A model generated the notes under the pieces. The model was not told the DNA's origin. It did not search any database and was given only the letters and a program-made list of their open reading frames with translations. The position numbers and the translations under genes were made by a program. A stretch of DNA of 63,705 nt from Bacillus sp. AFS029637 (lineage in GTDB: Bacteria > Bacillota > Bacilli > Bacillales > Bacillaceae_G). How positions within the stretch are numbered: the stretch's first letter is position 1; the number at the start of each line of letters is the position of its first letter. The stretch spans positions 1 through 63,705 of the forward strand of contig NZ_NUPZ01000033.1 of the NCBI RefSeq assembly GCF_002584985.1, read 5' to 3'. Of this stretch, positions 38,103 through 46,380 are shown one piece after another.

Positions 38103-39596
38103 TTATACGTGTTTTTTCATATCATCGGCAACAGATTCAACATTTGTACCTACGATAACTTGTACACTTGTATTACTTAATTTCATAACACCTTTTGCAC
38201 CCGCACGTTTTAATGCTGCTTCGTTTACTTGATCAGCATCTTTCACTTGTAAGCGTAGACGTGTTGCACAGTTATCAATAACTGTTAAGTTTTCTTTTCC
38301 ACCTAAAGCTGCTACGTAAGTTTCACCAATTGAACCTGCAACTGGAGCTTCTTCGCCTTCAACTACTTCCTCTTCATCTTCACGACCAGGAGTTTTTAGA
38401 TCGAACTTCTTAATTAAGAAGTAGAATACTACAAAGTAAATTGCTGCGTATATGAAACCGATTCCCGCTAGTAACAATGGTTTTGTTGCAATACCGAAGT
38501 TTAAGAAGTAATCGATTGCCCCAGCACTAAATGAGAAACCATCGTGAATGCCAAGTGTTGTTGTAATAAATAGAGACAGACCTGTTAATACAGCATGAAT
38601 TCCATATAATACTGGTGATAAGAACATGAATGAGAATTCAATTGGTTCTGTAATACCAGTTAAGAATGAAGTTAATGCTAGACCACCTAACATACCTGTA
38701 ACCATTTTACGTTTTTCTGGTTTAGCAGCCGCAATCATTGCGAAACACGCTGCTGGTAAACCGAACATCATGATTGGGAAGAAACCAGTCATAAACATAC
38801 CCGCTGATGGATCTTTTGCAAAGAAGCGTGCAATATCACCATGAACGATATCGCCAGCTGCGTTTGTAAAGTCACCAAGTACGAACCAGAAGTATGTGTT
38901 CATTACGTGGTGTAAACCAATTGGAATTAATAAACGGTTTAATAATCCGAATAACCCCGCACCAACTGAACCTAAGTTCACGATACCGTGTGCTACTGCA
39001 TCAATACCACTTTGAATTGTTGGCCAAATTTGACCGAATACTAATCCTAAAAGAAGCATTACAATTGAAGTAATGATTGGTACGAAACGTTTTCCTGCAA
39101 AGAATCCTAACCATTCTGGTAATTTAATCTTATGGAATTTGTTGTATAATAAACCAGCAACAACCCCAGCGATAATCCCACCGAGTATGGCCATATTAAT
39201 TTTCGGCGTTAACGCCGCTGCTTTTGAAACCTTTGTCATTGTATCCGCTAATTTAGTTGGATCTACTGAACCGACTAAATCTTGAACACTTTTTAATTTA
39301 TCATTTAGCTCTGCTGCTGAGTACGTCTTACTTAGAGCATTCGTTGTATTTTGTAAAACAAGATAACCGATTGCCCCAGCAAGTCCAGCTGCTCCACTAC
39401 CGTCAACAGACAAACCGATTGCAACACCAATTGCAAAAATAAGTGCTAAATTATCAAAAATTGCTGCACCGGCCTGTGCCATAACAGGAATGTTAAACAC
39501 ATCATCTTGTCCTAAACGAAGCAATAATCCTGCTGCTGGTAGTACGGCGATTGGAAGCATTAATGCTTTACCAATACGTTGTAGAAACTGCAACAT
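38103..39596 (-). CDS. PTS N-acetylglucosamine/glucose-type IICB component
   Basis: This 497-residue permease has a IIC domain of about ten helices (residues 1-390) and a C-terminal IIB domain with the phosphorylated cysteine in DNCATRLRLQVKD. It has no IIA domain, so it needs a separate IIA (Crr-type). The N-terminal MLQFLQRIGKALMLPIAVLPAAG and the IIC sequence resemble NagE/NagP more than PtsG; specificity is inferred. ATG 39596 has GGGGG upstream. The promoter at 39633-39663 carries a cre site. Confidence 0.88.
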   Translation of the reverse strand: MLQFLQRIGKALMLPIAVLPAAGLLLRLGQDDVFNIPVMAQAGAAIFDNLALIFAIGVAIGLSVDGSGAAGLAGAIGYLVLQNTTNALSKTYSAAELNDKLKSVQDLVGSVDPTKLADTMTKVSKAAALTPKINMAILGGIIAGVVAGLLYNKFHKIKLPEWLGFFAGKRFVPIITSIVMLLLGLVFGQIWPTIQSGIDAVAHGIVNLGSVGAGLFGLLNRLLIPIGLHHVMNTYFWFVLGDFTNAAGDIVHGDIARFFAKDPSAGMFMTGFFPIMMFGLPAACFAMIAAAKPEKRKMVTGMLGGLALTSFLTGITEPIEFSFMFLSPVLYGIHAVLTGLSLFITTTLGIHDGFSFSAGAIDYFLNFGIATKPLLLAGIGFIYAAIYFVVFYFLIKKFDLKTPGREDEEEVVEGEEAPVAGSIGETYVAALGGKENLTVIDNCATRLRLQVKDADQVNEAALKRAGAKGVMKLSNTSVQVIVGTNVESVADDMKKHV

Positions 39597-39632
39597 TTCA
39601 ATTCCCCCTATCAAGTTTATGAAATCGTTATC

Positions 39633-39663
39633 ATTATAAGTACGCCTTAGAAAACGCTTTCTA
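39633..39663 (-). promoter_or_regulatory. Promoter region with cre (CcpA) site for the PTS gene
   Basis: On the minus strand a perfect TATAAT -10 (complement of 39633-39638) is preceded at the -35 position by the palindrome TAGAAAACGCTTTCTA (39648-39663), a good cre site. CcpA binding would block the promoter, fitting carbon catabolite control. Confidence 0.75.
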
Positions 39664-39917
39664 TCACATAACCATAATAACATATAGTTGTATAGATGTG
39701 TAGTTTTTATTTTGAGTTTTTTATGGATAACTTTTCTATTTCCAAACTGTTATATAAAAGGAAAATTCTCCTTTTTAATGCGGAATTTTCGCAACAAAAA
39801 ATCCACTATAGGACACGTAACTTTCGTTTTATCATTCCACTTTTTCATGTTATTATTTATTTCCGAGCATATCGGGAAAAGTAAACTTAGTTAATTCGAA
39901 ATAGGAGCGTTGGTACT

Positions 39918-40847
39918 ATGCAGTGCGTTGAAACAAACAACTTACAACAGTTGTTAGAACAAGTAAAACCATATACGAAAAAAGGAAAGCTTGCTACTTA
40001 CATCCCCGAACTAGGAAATGCAAATCCAAATGATTTAGGGATTGCCATTTTCCATAAAGAAACAGAATATATCCATGCTGGTAACTCACAAACACTATTT
40101 ACTCTTCAAAGCATCTCCAAAGTAATTACACTTGCACTTGCCCTTTTAGATCGTGGCGAAGAATATGTATTTTCTAAAGTTGGAATGGAACCAACTGGTG
40201 ATCCATTTAATTCTATTATTAAGTTAGAAACGACAAGTCCCTCTAAACCACTTAATCCAATGATTAATGCAGGGGCACTAGCTATTACAAGCATGTTAGA
40301 AGGAAAAGATAATGAAGAAAAAATGGAGCGTATCCTTCATTTTGTACGTGAAATAACAGATAACCCTACTATTCATTATTCTTCTAAAGTTGCCAATTCA
40401 GAATTAGAGACAGCTTATCTAAACCGTTCACTTTGTTATTATATGAAACAAAATGGCATTATCGATTGTGATATTGAAGAACTGATGGACTTATATACTC
40501 GTCAATGTGCAGTTGAAGTAAACTGCATCGATTTAGCACGTATTGGCTTAATTTTTGCAATGGATGGATATGATCCATATAAGAAAAAACAAATTATCCC
40601 TAAACATATTACAAAAATCTGCAAAACATTTATGGTTACGTGTGGTATGTATAACGAATCTGGTGAATTTGCAATTCGTGTTGGTATCCCTGCAAAAAGC
40701 GGTGTAGCGGGTGGCATTTTCGGCTGTGTAAAAGGAGAAATGGGGATTGGTATTTTCGGACCAGCTCTAGATGCAAACGGAAATAGTATCGCTGGTTTTA
40801 AAATTCTTGAACTTCTTTCTGCTCAAGAAGGTTGGAGTATTTTTTAA
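39918..40847 (+). CDS. glsA: Glutaminase A
   Basis: This serine-dependent glutaminase hydrolyses glutamine to glutamate and ammonia. The 309-residue protein has the SxxK motif in [10 protein letters not shown], the family block PFNSIIKLE and the C-terminal catalytic segment with [15 protein letters not shown] lies upstream of ATG 39918 with slightly long spacing. The gene is divergent from the PTS gene; a terminator follows. Confidence 0.95.
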   Translation: MQCVETNNLQQLLEQVKPYTKKGKLATYIPELGNANPNDLGIAIFHKETEYIHAGNSQTLFTLQSISKVITLALALLDRGEEYVFSKVGMEPTGDPFNSIIKLETTSPSKPLNPMINAGALAITSMLEGKDNEEKMERILHFVREITDNPTIHYSSKVANSELETAYLNRSLCYYMKQNGIIDCDIEELMDLYTRQCAVEVNCIDLARIGLIFAMDGYDPYKKKQIIPKHITKICKTFMVTCGMYNESGEFAIRVGIPAKSGVAGGIFGCVKGEMGIGIFGPALDANGNSIAGFKILELLSAQEGWSIF

Positions 40848-40855
40848 TCCGACGT

Positions 40856-40884
40856 TATCCTGCTCATATAGCAGGATTTTTTTT
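40856..40884 (+). terminator. Terminator after glsA
   Basis: ATCCTGCT/AGCAGGAT with a four-base loop CATA, then T8. Confidence 0.9.
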
Positions 40885-41018
40885 ACGAAAAATTCATTGT
40901 TACTGCTCATCAATAACCTTATAAAAACAGTACTGAAAGTTTCGCTTTATTATGCATATTTGCTCCCCCCTCCTGAATAATATAGTACAACCTAACGCTA
41001 TATGTGGAGGTGTAAAAG

Positions 41019-41360
41019 ATGAAACTGATATTTCAAATGGAGAAACAACCTGTTCTTGAAAAAACAATTCTTCTTTTTATATTGAGTATTGTAGAAAGCT
41101 TGAAGCTAAAAGTTGTTTCACTCGACGAAGCTCACCGATACATATTCAATTTAGAAGTACTTGAATTATTAATGGATCGAAACATCGATGATCAAGTGCT
41201 TGAACTTATTCATTTTGGAATGGGACTTGAAGACATTCATCATGTACTTCCTGAAGAACTTGAGCATACTATCGAGGAATTAAAATGGCTTTGCATCCAA
41301 GTGTTAAGTGAATACAGTATGCATGAAGAATCAGAACAATTAATTGAAGATATACGCTAA
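41019..41360 (+). CDS. Small acidic helical protein (DUF3969-like)
   Basis: This 113-residue soluble acidic protein is almost wholly helical and starts with GGAGGTG seven bases before ATG. I believe it is a DUF3969 family member; that is from memory. It is flanked by terminators (glsA's and its own at 41359-41387) and so is monocistronic. Confidence 0.68.
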   Translation: MKLIFQMEKQPVLEKTILLFILSIVESLKLKVVSLDEAHRYIFNLEVLELLMDRNIDDQVLELIHFGMGLEDIHHVLPEELEHTIEELKWLCIQVLSEYSMHEESEQLIEDIR

Positions 41361-41387
41361 AAAGCACCTATGTAGGTGCTTTTTATT
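41359..41387. terminator. Terminator after the DUF3969-like gene
   Basis: AAAAAGCACCTA/TAGGTGCTTTTT with loop TG, with T- and A-runs on either side. Confidence 0.88.
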
Positions 41388-41419
41388 TATTAAGAAGTAA
41401 CTATCCGATGTCGATATGT

Positions 41420-41461
41420 GCAATTTATTCGAGTATTTCCGAGGAAATGCTCGAACATTGC
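41420..41461. other. Large hairpin downstream of ytaF
   Basis: CGAGTATTTC and GAAATGCTCG pair around CGAG, extended by GCAAT...ATTGC. It lies just past the ytaF stop but has no U-run on the minus strand; a Rho-independent terminator is unlikely but mRNA stabilisation is possible. Confidence 0.5.
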
Positions 41462-41469
41462 TTTTATTT

Positions 41470-42081
41470 TCACAACAACTGATCGATCCCAATAAGAATT
41501 AATAACACTCCTGCAATTATCGTCGCCCAGTTCCCTAAGTATTCGGCTAAAAATCGTTTTCCAACATACGAAAAACCACTAATGCAAATAAAACTAAACA
41601 CCCCAGAGATACATGCCGTAAGCCAAAGATTTAAATTTGTTACTCCTGCATCAAAACCACCTGCGATATTATTAATAGATAATGCCACTCCTAAAACAAT
41701 AGCTTCTGAAAAACTAATTATTTTGGATCCATCAAAATCTGCTTTTTCTGGATCACGTAAAATTCCCATAAGTATATTACCATCTTTAGAGCCCACAGTA
41801 TCTTTTTGATTTAAAAATGGCTGGCATAAAATAAACACTCCGATTACTCCTAAAACGATTGCTCCAATCAAGTTTGCTGTAAAATCTGAAATAAATAATG
41901 CGATCCAGTTCCCAAAAAATCCAGCAAGTAAAGTAAATAAAAAACCAAAAAATGCAATGATACAATTGTTAAACCACGAAATTCGAATTTTACGAATGCC
42001 ATATGCAATCCCAACACCCGCATTATCTAAATTAGAAGCAATCCCGATTAAAAAAATTGAAAATAAACCTGCTGTACTCAT
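41470..42081 (-). CDS. ytaF: YtaF-like sporulation membrane protein (MntP-like)
   Basis: This 203-residue protein has six membrane helices with the motif ASNLDNAGVGIAYG (MntP-like NxDN in helix 1) and a second SINNIAGGFDAG motif. It matches YtaF of Bacillus in length and pattern, a sporulation-linked relative of the manganese efflux pump MntP. ATG 42081 is preceded by AAGGGGTG; the TTG at 42087 is less well placed. Confidence 0.85.
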   Translation of the reverse strand: MSTAGLFSIFLIGIASNLDNAGVGIAYGIRKIRISWFNNCIIAFFGFLFTLLAGFFGNWIALFISDFTANLIGAIVLGVIGVFILCQPFLNQKDTVGSKDGNILMGILRDPEKADFDGSKIISFSEAIVLGVALSINNIAGGFDAGVTNLNLWLTACISGVFSFICISGFSYVGKRFLAEYLGNWATIIAGVLLILIGIDQLL

Positions 42082-42122
42082 AAACAATCACCCCTTTTTC
42101 TCACTTTTCCATGCATCTTATG

Positions 42123-42187
42123 AAAATGTTGAGCAACTGTGCCTGTCTGTTTCATATACTTGTAATAAATGCTCAACATTTTTTCAA
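42123..42187. promoter_or_regulatory. Long inverted repeat between ytaF and the HTH-DUF1232 gene
   Basis: A 13-base arm AAAATGTTGAGCA (42123-42135) is exactly complementary to TGCTCAACATTTT (42170-42182), with a 34-base spacer; the right arm continues into a T-run on the plus strand 24 bases before the GTG start of the next gene. It may be an operator for the divergent pair or a transcript attenuator. Confidence 0.5.
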
Positions 42188-42210
42188 CAATAAAAAGGAG
42201 TGTCTATACT

Positions 42211-42864
42211 GTGCCTAAAGAAGATCAAAATAATCGGCTTAGTACATTAATAAAAAAACTTTTAAAAGAACGTGCCTTATCCATGCGCCAACTAGGAATA
42301 CTTACAAATATTGATCCTGCAACAATCTCAAGAATTATGAATGGCAAACAACAACCAAAACAAAAACATCTACAAAAATTTGCAGAATGTCTGCAAGTTC
42401 CACCCCAATTGTTATTTGATGAGATGTATCCTGATTCTCCTCATATAAATAAAGAGAAGACGGATATGTACACATCTCTTGATACAATTCAGCAAACCCT
42501 GCAATCCTCTAACTTATTCGATTTCAATTACACAACAACTCGCGTAAAACAAGAACTTGAAAATTACGAACGCTATGCGCAAACAACAGAAGGTGAAAAA
42601 CGTATTCATGAAAGTTTCGCAAGCAAATTAGAACAGATTGATAGTGCCGGTCCTTTTATTGAACAATTAACAGATATGTATCAACAATTTTGCAATGAAA
42701 CCATTCCAAAAGAAGAGCGTGCAGTGCTTGGAGGCGCATTACTGTATTTCATTTTATCAACAGACATTATTCCCGATTATCTCTTTCCAATTGGCTATTT
42801 AGATGATGCAATTGCTGTTGAATTAGCGAAAGAGAAGTTAATCGAACTAAAACGAAAGACATAA
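42211..42864 (+). CDS. HTH (Xre type) plus DUF1232 protein
   Basis: This 217-residue protein has an N-terminal helix-turn-helix (LGILTNIDPATISRIMNGKQQP, about residues 28-50) and a C-terminal DUF1232 domain with two hydrophobic segments (ALLYFILSTDIIPDYLFPIGYLDDAIA). DUF1232 proteins (YkvA type) are of unknown function. GTG 42211 follows AAAGGAG. A terminator follows at 42873. A regulatory role is suggested by the HTH only. Confidence 0.78.
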   Translation: MPKEDQNNRLSTLIKKLLKERALSMRQLGILTNIDPATISRIMNGKQQPKQKHLQKFAECLQVPPQLLFDEMYPDSPHINKEKTDMYTSLDTIQQTLQSSNLFDFNYTTTRVKQELENYERYAQTTEGEKRIHESFASKLEQIDSAGPFIEQLTDMYQQFCNETIPKEERAVLGGALLYFILSTDIIPDYLFPIGYLDDAIAVELAKEKLIELKRKT

Positions 42865-42872
42865 AAAATAAA

Positions 42873-42915
42873 GAACTATTTCAGTTGTTATTTCTGTTCA
42901 ACTCTGAAATAGTTC
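42873..42915 (+). terminator. Terminator after the HTH-DUF1232 gene
   Basis: GAACTATTTCAG pairs with CTGAAATAGTTC (perfect 12) around a loop of about 19 bases. Confidence 0.75.
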
Positions 42916-42934
42916 CATAAAAAAACGTACTAGC

Positions 42935-44209
42935 CTATTTTTTTGTATGACACCATTCATATATGAATGCTGTTATCACTTTTGTAAATTCGATTAACTG
43001 CTCCACTTCAACTTTTTCATTTACAGAATGAGCCTCTTCTAATGTGCCTGGTCCGTAAATAACTGCTGGAATATGAAATTCACTAAACCAACCACCATCC
43101 GTTACCGTTGCAGACATATCTAAAATTGCATTTTTACATAAAATAGATTCGTGCACTGAACTAAGAGTTTTCACAGCTACATGTTCACAATCTACTTCTA
43201 AAGAAGGGAAAATTTCACCACGATCTACAATCATCGATTCTCCGCCCCACTTAAATTGCGGTGGATTTTCACTTAGCCATGGATCGGCAGCTGCTACTTT
43301 CCCAATATATTCTTCAATTTCTTTTATTATTTTTTCATGCGTTTCATTTGGATAGAAGTGCACAGTTATCCATAAACGGCACTCATCCGCAATAAATGCT
43401 GCATGACGTCCTCCTTCAATAACAGCCGGGTTAATTGTCGTTGTTCCAGATGGATAGCCTTCATATGTTTTCATGACTGCCCAATGACGCTCTAATTCTT
43501 GTAAGCTTTGCACAATTTTCATCATTTTTTCAATCGCACTCGCACCAAATAAACGTCCACCGGCATGAATCATTTGTCTACGTGTTGCATCATGAAATGT
43601 TTGCGGGCTTTTCACAGTAATCCATCCAGTGATTACGCCCCCCTGTCCTTGCATATGTAAATCACTTGTATCCACTACTACTGCAAAGTCAGCATCGTAA
43701 CCTCTTTTACAGCATTGAAGCGTGCCTGCTTCTCCAACTTCTTCCCCAATTACTGATTGAAAGATTAAATCTCCAGGCAGTTCAATACCAGCTTCTTGTA
43801 AAAGCTGAATAGCAAATAGCGCTCCAGCTAACCCACCTTTCATATCAGCTGCACCGCGGCCAACTAACCAGCCATCTTTTGTAAATGGATCAAATGGATT
43901 TGTTTCCCACGCCTCATCTGCTGACACTTCAGCTACATCCATATGCCCATTAATAATGAGACTTTTATGTGTGTCACTTTCTTTTCCTTTTTTTACCCCA
44001 ACAACGTTCGGGTCATTCGGATATACATCCCATTTATCAATACTAAAATTTCGTTTTCTTAAAAACTCTGCAACAAATTCTTGCGCTTCATTTGTATTTC
44101 TCGCCGGCGGTGCAGGTGTTTCAAAACGGATTAATGTTTTTGTAAGTTCTAGCAATTCCTCTTTCCTTAAATCTATTTGTTTTAACAACTGCGAAACTTC
44201 TGGATTCAT
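42935..44209 (-). CDS. M20 family deacylase (ArgE/DapE type, YlmB-like)
   Basis: This 424-residue zinc hydrolase has the M20 metal motifs INGHMDV (about residue 83) and GRGAADMKGG, and the catalytic glutamates in IGEEVGEAG. The N-terminal APPARNTNEAQ motif and length fit ArgE-type enzymes and YlmB, the formylaminopyrimidine hydrolase. The specific amide substrate is undetermined. ATG 44209 follows AAGGGG; an adjacent GTG is alternative. It lies next to an amino acid permease. Confidence 0.82.
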   Translation of the reverse strand: MNPEVSQLLKQIDLRKEELLELTKTLIRFETPAPPARNTNEAQEFVAEFLRKRNFSIDKWDVYPNDPNVVGVKKGKESDTHKSLIINGHMDVAEVSADEAWETNPFDPFTKDGWLVGRGAADMKGGLAGALFAIQLLQEAGIELPGDLIFQSVIGEEVGEAGTLQCCKRGYDADFAVVVDTSDLHMQGQGGVITGWITVKSPQTFHDATRRQMIHAGGRLFGASAIEKMMKIVQSLQELERHWAVMKTYEGYPSGTTTINPAVIEGGRHAAFIADECRLWITVHFYPNETHEKIIKEIEEYIGKVAAADPWLSENPPQFKWGGESMIVDRGEIFPSLEVDCEHVAVKTLSSVHESILCKNAILDMSATVTDGGWFSEFHIPAVIYGPGTLEEAHSVNEKVEVEQLIEFTKVITAFIYEWCHTKK

Positions 44210-44267
44210 CACTAAATTCCCCTTTGCATACGTAGTATGTTTCCAGCTTTATTTTCACAAAAAAAGA

Positions 44268-44293
44268 GACTGTTTACAATTTTACAGTCTCTA
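44268..44293 (-). terminator. Terminator after the amino acid permease gene
   Basis: AGAGACTGT/ACAGTCTCT around a short loop, with T7 on the minus strand, between the permease and deacylase genes. It would largely uncouple the two. Confidence 0.78.
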
Positions 44294-44318
44294 AATTACT
44301 TGCAAGTTTCTAATATGT

Positions 44319-45740
44319 TTATAAACTCTCTACTTCAGTTGTATTTACTTTTTCAATTTGTTCTATTTTTCTGTTCTTATTTTTTGTCGCGCGATAAAAC
44401 AGTAAACAAACAATCATAAATGGGATACCACAATACAATGCCATTCTTTGTTCTGGAATAAAGGCCATACCAACGATTACCGTTAAATTTAATACTAGTG
44501 CAAGAAGCGGTACAAATGGATACAATGGTGTTTTAAATTTCAAGTCCTTAACATCCCCGCCCTGTTTAATGTACGACCTTCTAGCTAATAAGTTAGATAA
44601 TGCAATAGATGCCCAAACTAATATCGCTCCAAACCCAGCAATAGAAAGTAGCCATAAATAAACTGTATCTTCCGCATAAATACCTGATAGTAATGAAAGA
44701 CACCCTACAAACGTACTTACAATCAAAGCATAAATAGGAACGCCGTTTTTAGATAACTTCCCAAAAATCGGGCTAATCATTCCTTGATTAGACATAGACC
44801 ATAGCATACGAGAAGTTGCATATAATCCTGAATTCGCAACGGATAATACCGCTGTAATAATAACAAAATTTATAATATCTGCCGCATAAGGAATACCAAT
44901 TTTATCAAATACAACAACAAACGGACTTTCTATCACGCCTGCCTGCTGCCAAGGAAATAGTCCAGCAAGAATAAAAATAGATAGTACAAAGAAAACAAGT
45001 ATGCGCCAAACAGTATTATTAATTGCCTTCGGGATTGTTTTCTCTGGATTTTCACTCTCACCAGCCGCAATACCAACTAGTTCCGTTCCTTGAAAGGAGA
45101 AATTGACTGCAATCATCGTAACTAAAATGGCTGATAATCCATTTGGGAACAATCCACCGTAATCAGTAAAGCTAGAGAACATCGGTGCCGGTTCATTTCC
45201 TTTCATATCTAGAAAACCAAACATTGCTGCCCCGCCCAAGATAATAAATGCAATAATTGTAATTACTTTAATACTTGCAAACCAGAATTCAACTTCCGCA
45301 AAGCTTCTTGAAGATAACGCATTAATAGCAAAGAGCAGTACTGCGAACACTACACACCAAATCCATGACGGTACATCAGGAAACCAGCGTTTCATCAAAA
45401 TACTAACTGCAATTAATTCAATACCTATCGTAGCAGACCAGTTTAGCCACGACATCCATCCGACTACATAACCCGCTGCAGGGGAAATGTGCTTTGTAGC
45501 ATACGTTTGATAAGATCCTGCGTCAGGCATCGCAACAGCTAGCTCACCAAGACAGAGCATCGTTAAATACATAACAAATCCTCCGACAAGATATGCTACA
45601 ATCGCTCCTCCAGGTCCAGCTTCATGAATTGTATAACCAGATCCTAAAAAAAGACCAGTACCAATAACTCCTCCAAGTGCAATCATAAATATGTGTCTGC
45701 TTTTCAATTCTCTTTTTAATCCTTGATTTTGATCCATCAT
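44319..45740 (-). CDS. Amino acid permease (RocE/RocC-like, APC superfamily)
   Basis: This 473-residue APC transporter has about 12 helices and the conserved opening RHIFMIALGGVIGTGLFLGSG, closely like RocE/RocC of B. subtilis, which import arginine and ornithine. ATG 45740 follows GGGGGG. It is downstream of the biotinyl/lipoyl-like gene (104 bases), with a cre-like site in between; a sigma-54 promoter stands upstream of the pair. The substrate is inferred. Confidence 0.85.
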   Translation of the reverse strand: MMDQNQGLKRELKSRHIFMIALGGVIGTGLFLGSGYTIHEAGPGGAIVAYLVGGFVMYLTMLCLGELAVAMPDAGSYQTYATKHISPAAGYVVGWMSWLNWSATIGIELIAVSILMKRWFPDVPSWIWCVVFAVLLFAINALSSRSFAEVEFWFASIKVITIIAFIILGGAAMFGFLDMKGNEPAPMFSSFTDYGGLFPNGLSAILVTMIAVNFSFQGTELVGIAAGESENPEKTIPKAINNTVWRILVFFVLSIFILAGLFPWQQAGVIESPFVVVFDKIGIPYAADIINFVIITAVLSVANSGLYATSRMLWSMSNQGMISPIFGKLSKNGVPIYALIVSTFVGCLSLLSGIYAEDTVYLWLLSIAGFGAILVWASIALSNLLARRSYIKQGGDVKDLKFKTPLYPFVPLLALVLNLTVIVGMAFIPEQRMALYCGIPFMIVCLLFYRATKNKNRKIEQIEKVNTTEVESL

Positions 45741-45775
45741 ATAAATCCCCCCTTTTCACTTTGTAAACCCATTTC

Positions 45776-45790
45776 ATGTAAGCGTTTTTA
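45776..45790. promoter_or_regulatory. cre-like site between the lipoyl-like gene and the permease
   Basis: ATGTAAGCGTTTTTA matches the cre consensus WTGnAAnCGnWnnCW except at the penultimate position. It lies in the gap upstream of the permease. Confidence 0.4.
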
Positions 45791-45843
45791 TTTTTTGTAG
45801 TAAAAATAATGATTTAAACGAGCAAAAATACATATCACTTATA

Positions 45844-46098
45844 TTAATCACTGCCTGTTACTAAAAGATCGTCCCTCACTGTTATTAATAATTTTTGATC
45901 AGCGATAGCTTGTCCCTCTACTACTTCTAATGATTCGATATAACCACTGATTCCTATCTTAATTTCTACTTTCTGTTTATCTATTGTTTCAATTAGCGCT
46001 AATTTCTCCCACTCGTATACGTAAGAATTTTCCGTAACGAATAACTTCTCTACTTTCCCGTAACAAGGACTATACACGCCTTCTATAACCGTCTTCAC
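45844..46098 (-). CDS. Small biotinyl/lipoyl-like domain protein
   Basis: This 84-residue protein is essentially one biotinyl/lipoyl hairpin domain: YSPCYGKVEKLFV, then IETIDKQKVEIKIGISGYIESLEVVEGQAI. A lysine is in the hairpin (DK), but the ETxDK motif has one inserted residue, so modification is uncertain. GTG 46098 follows AAGGAGGAG. It is first in a pair with the permease. No partner carboxylase or dehydrogenase is nearby. Confidence 0.72.
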   Translation of the reverse strand: MKTVIEGVYSPCYGKVEKLFVTENSYVYEWEKLALIETIDKQKVEIKIGISGYIESLEVVEGQAIADQKLLITVRDDLLVTGSD

Positions 46099-46193
46099 TT
46101 TATAAACTCCTCCTTCTTATTAATTGCCATTGGAACGTTGCATATCCTGTAAAGATCCATATTCTCCCCTCTAGAGATTTTGAATATTATTTA

Positions 46194-46210
46194 TGCAAAA
46201 TACGTACCAA
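46194..46210 (-). promoter_or_regulatory. Sigma-54 (SigL) promoter of the lipoyl-like/permease genes
   Basis: Read on the minus strand it is TTGGTACGTATTTTGCA: TGGTAC, then five bases, then TTGCA. This differs from TGGCAC-N5-TTGCA at one position. It lies about 96 bases before GTG 46098. The next gene on the other side encodes a sigma-54 activator. Confidence 0.72.
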
Positions 46211-46236
46211 TCTCTAATTCGCATATAAAATAAGAG

Positions 46237-46309
46237 TTTTGCACAAAAAAATCTGCCTAACTGCAAAATTTTCTATCGTTTTAAAAGAAAAATAGCAAAA
46301 AAATTTTGC
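46237..46309. promoter_or_regulatory. Candidate upstream activating sites for the RocR-like activator
   Basis: TTTTGCA (46237-46243) and TGCAAAA (46262-46268) form one inverted pair. GCAAAAAAATTTTGC (46295-46309) is a perfect palindrome. They lie upstream of the sigma-54 promoter, where enhancer-type activators bind; RocR sites are of similar GCAAAA/TTTTGC type. Confidence 0.6.
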
Positions 46310-46380
46310 GATTTTATAAGAATTTTAATAAAATTATAAAAAGTCAGTCTTCATAGGGTGAAACGAGGAGAAGATGATAC

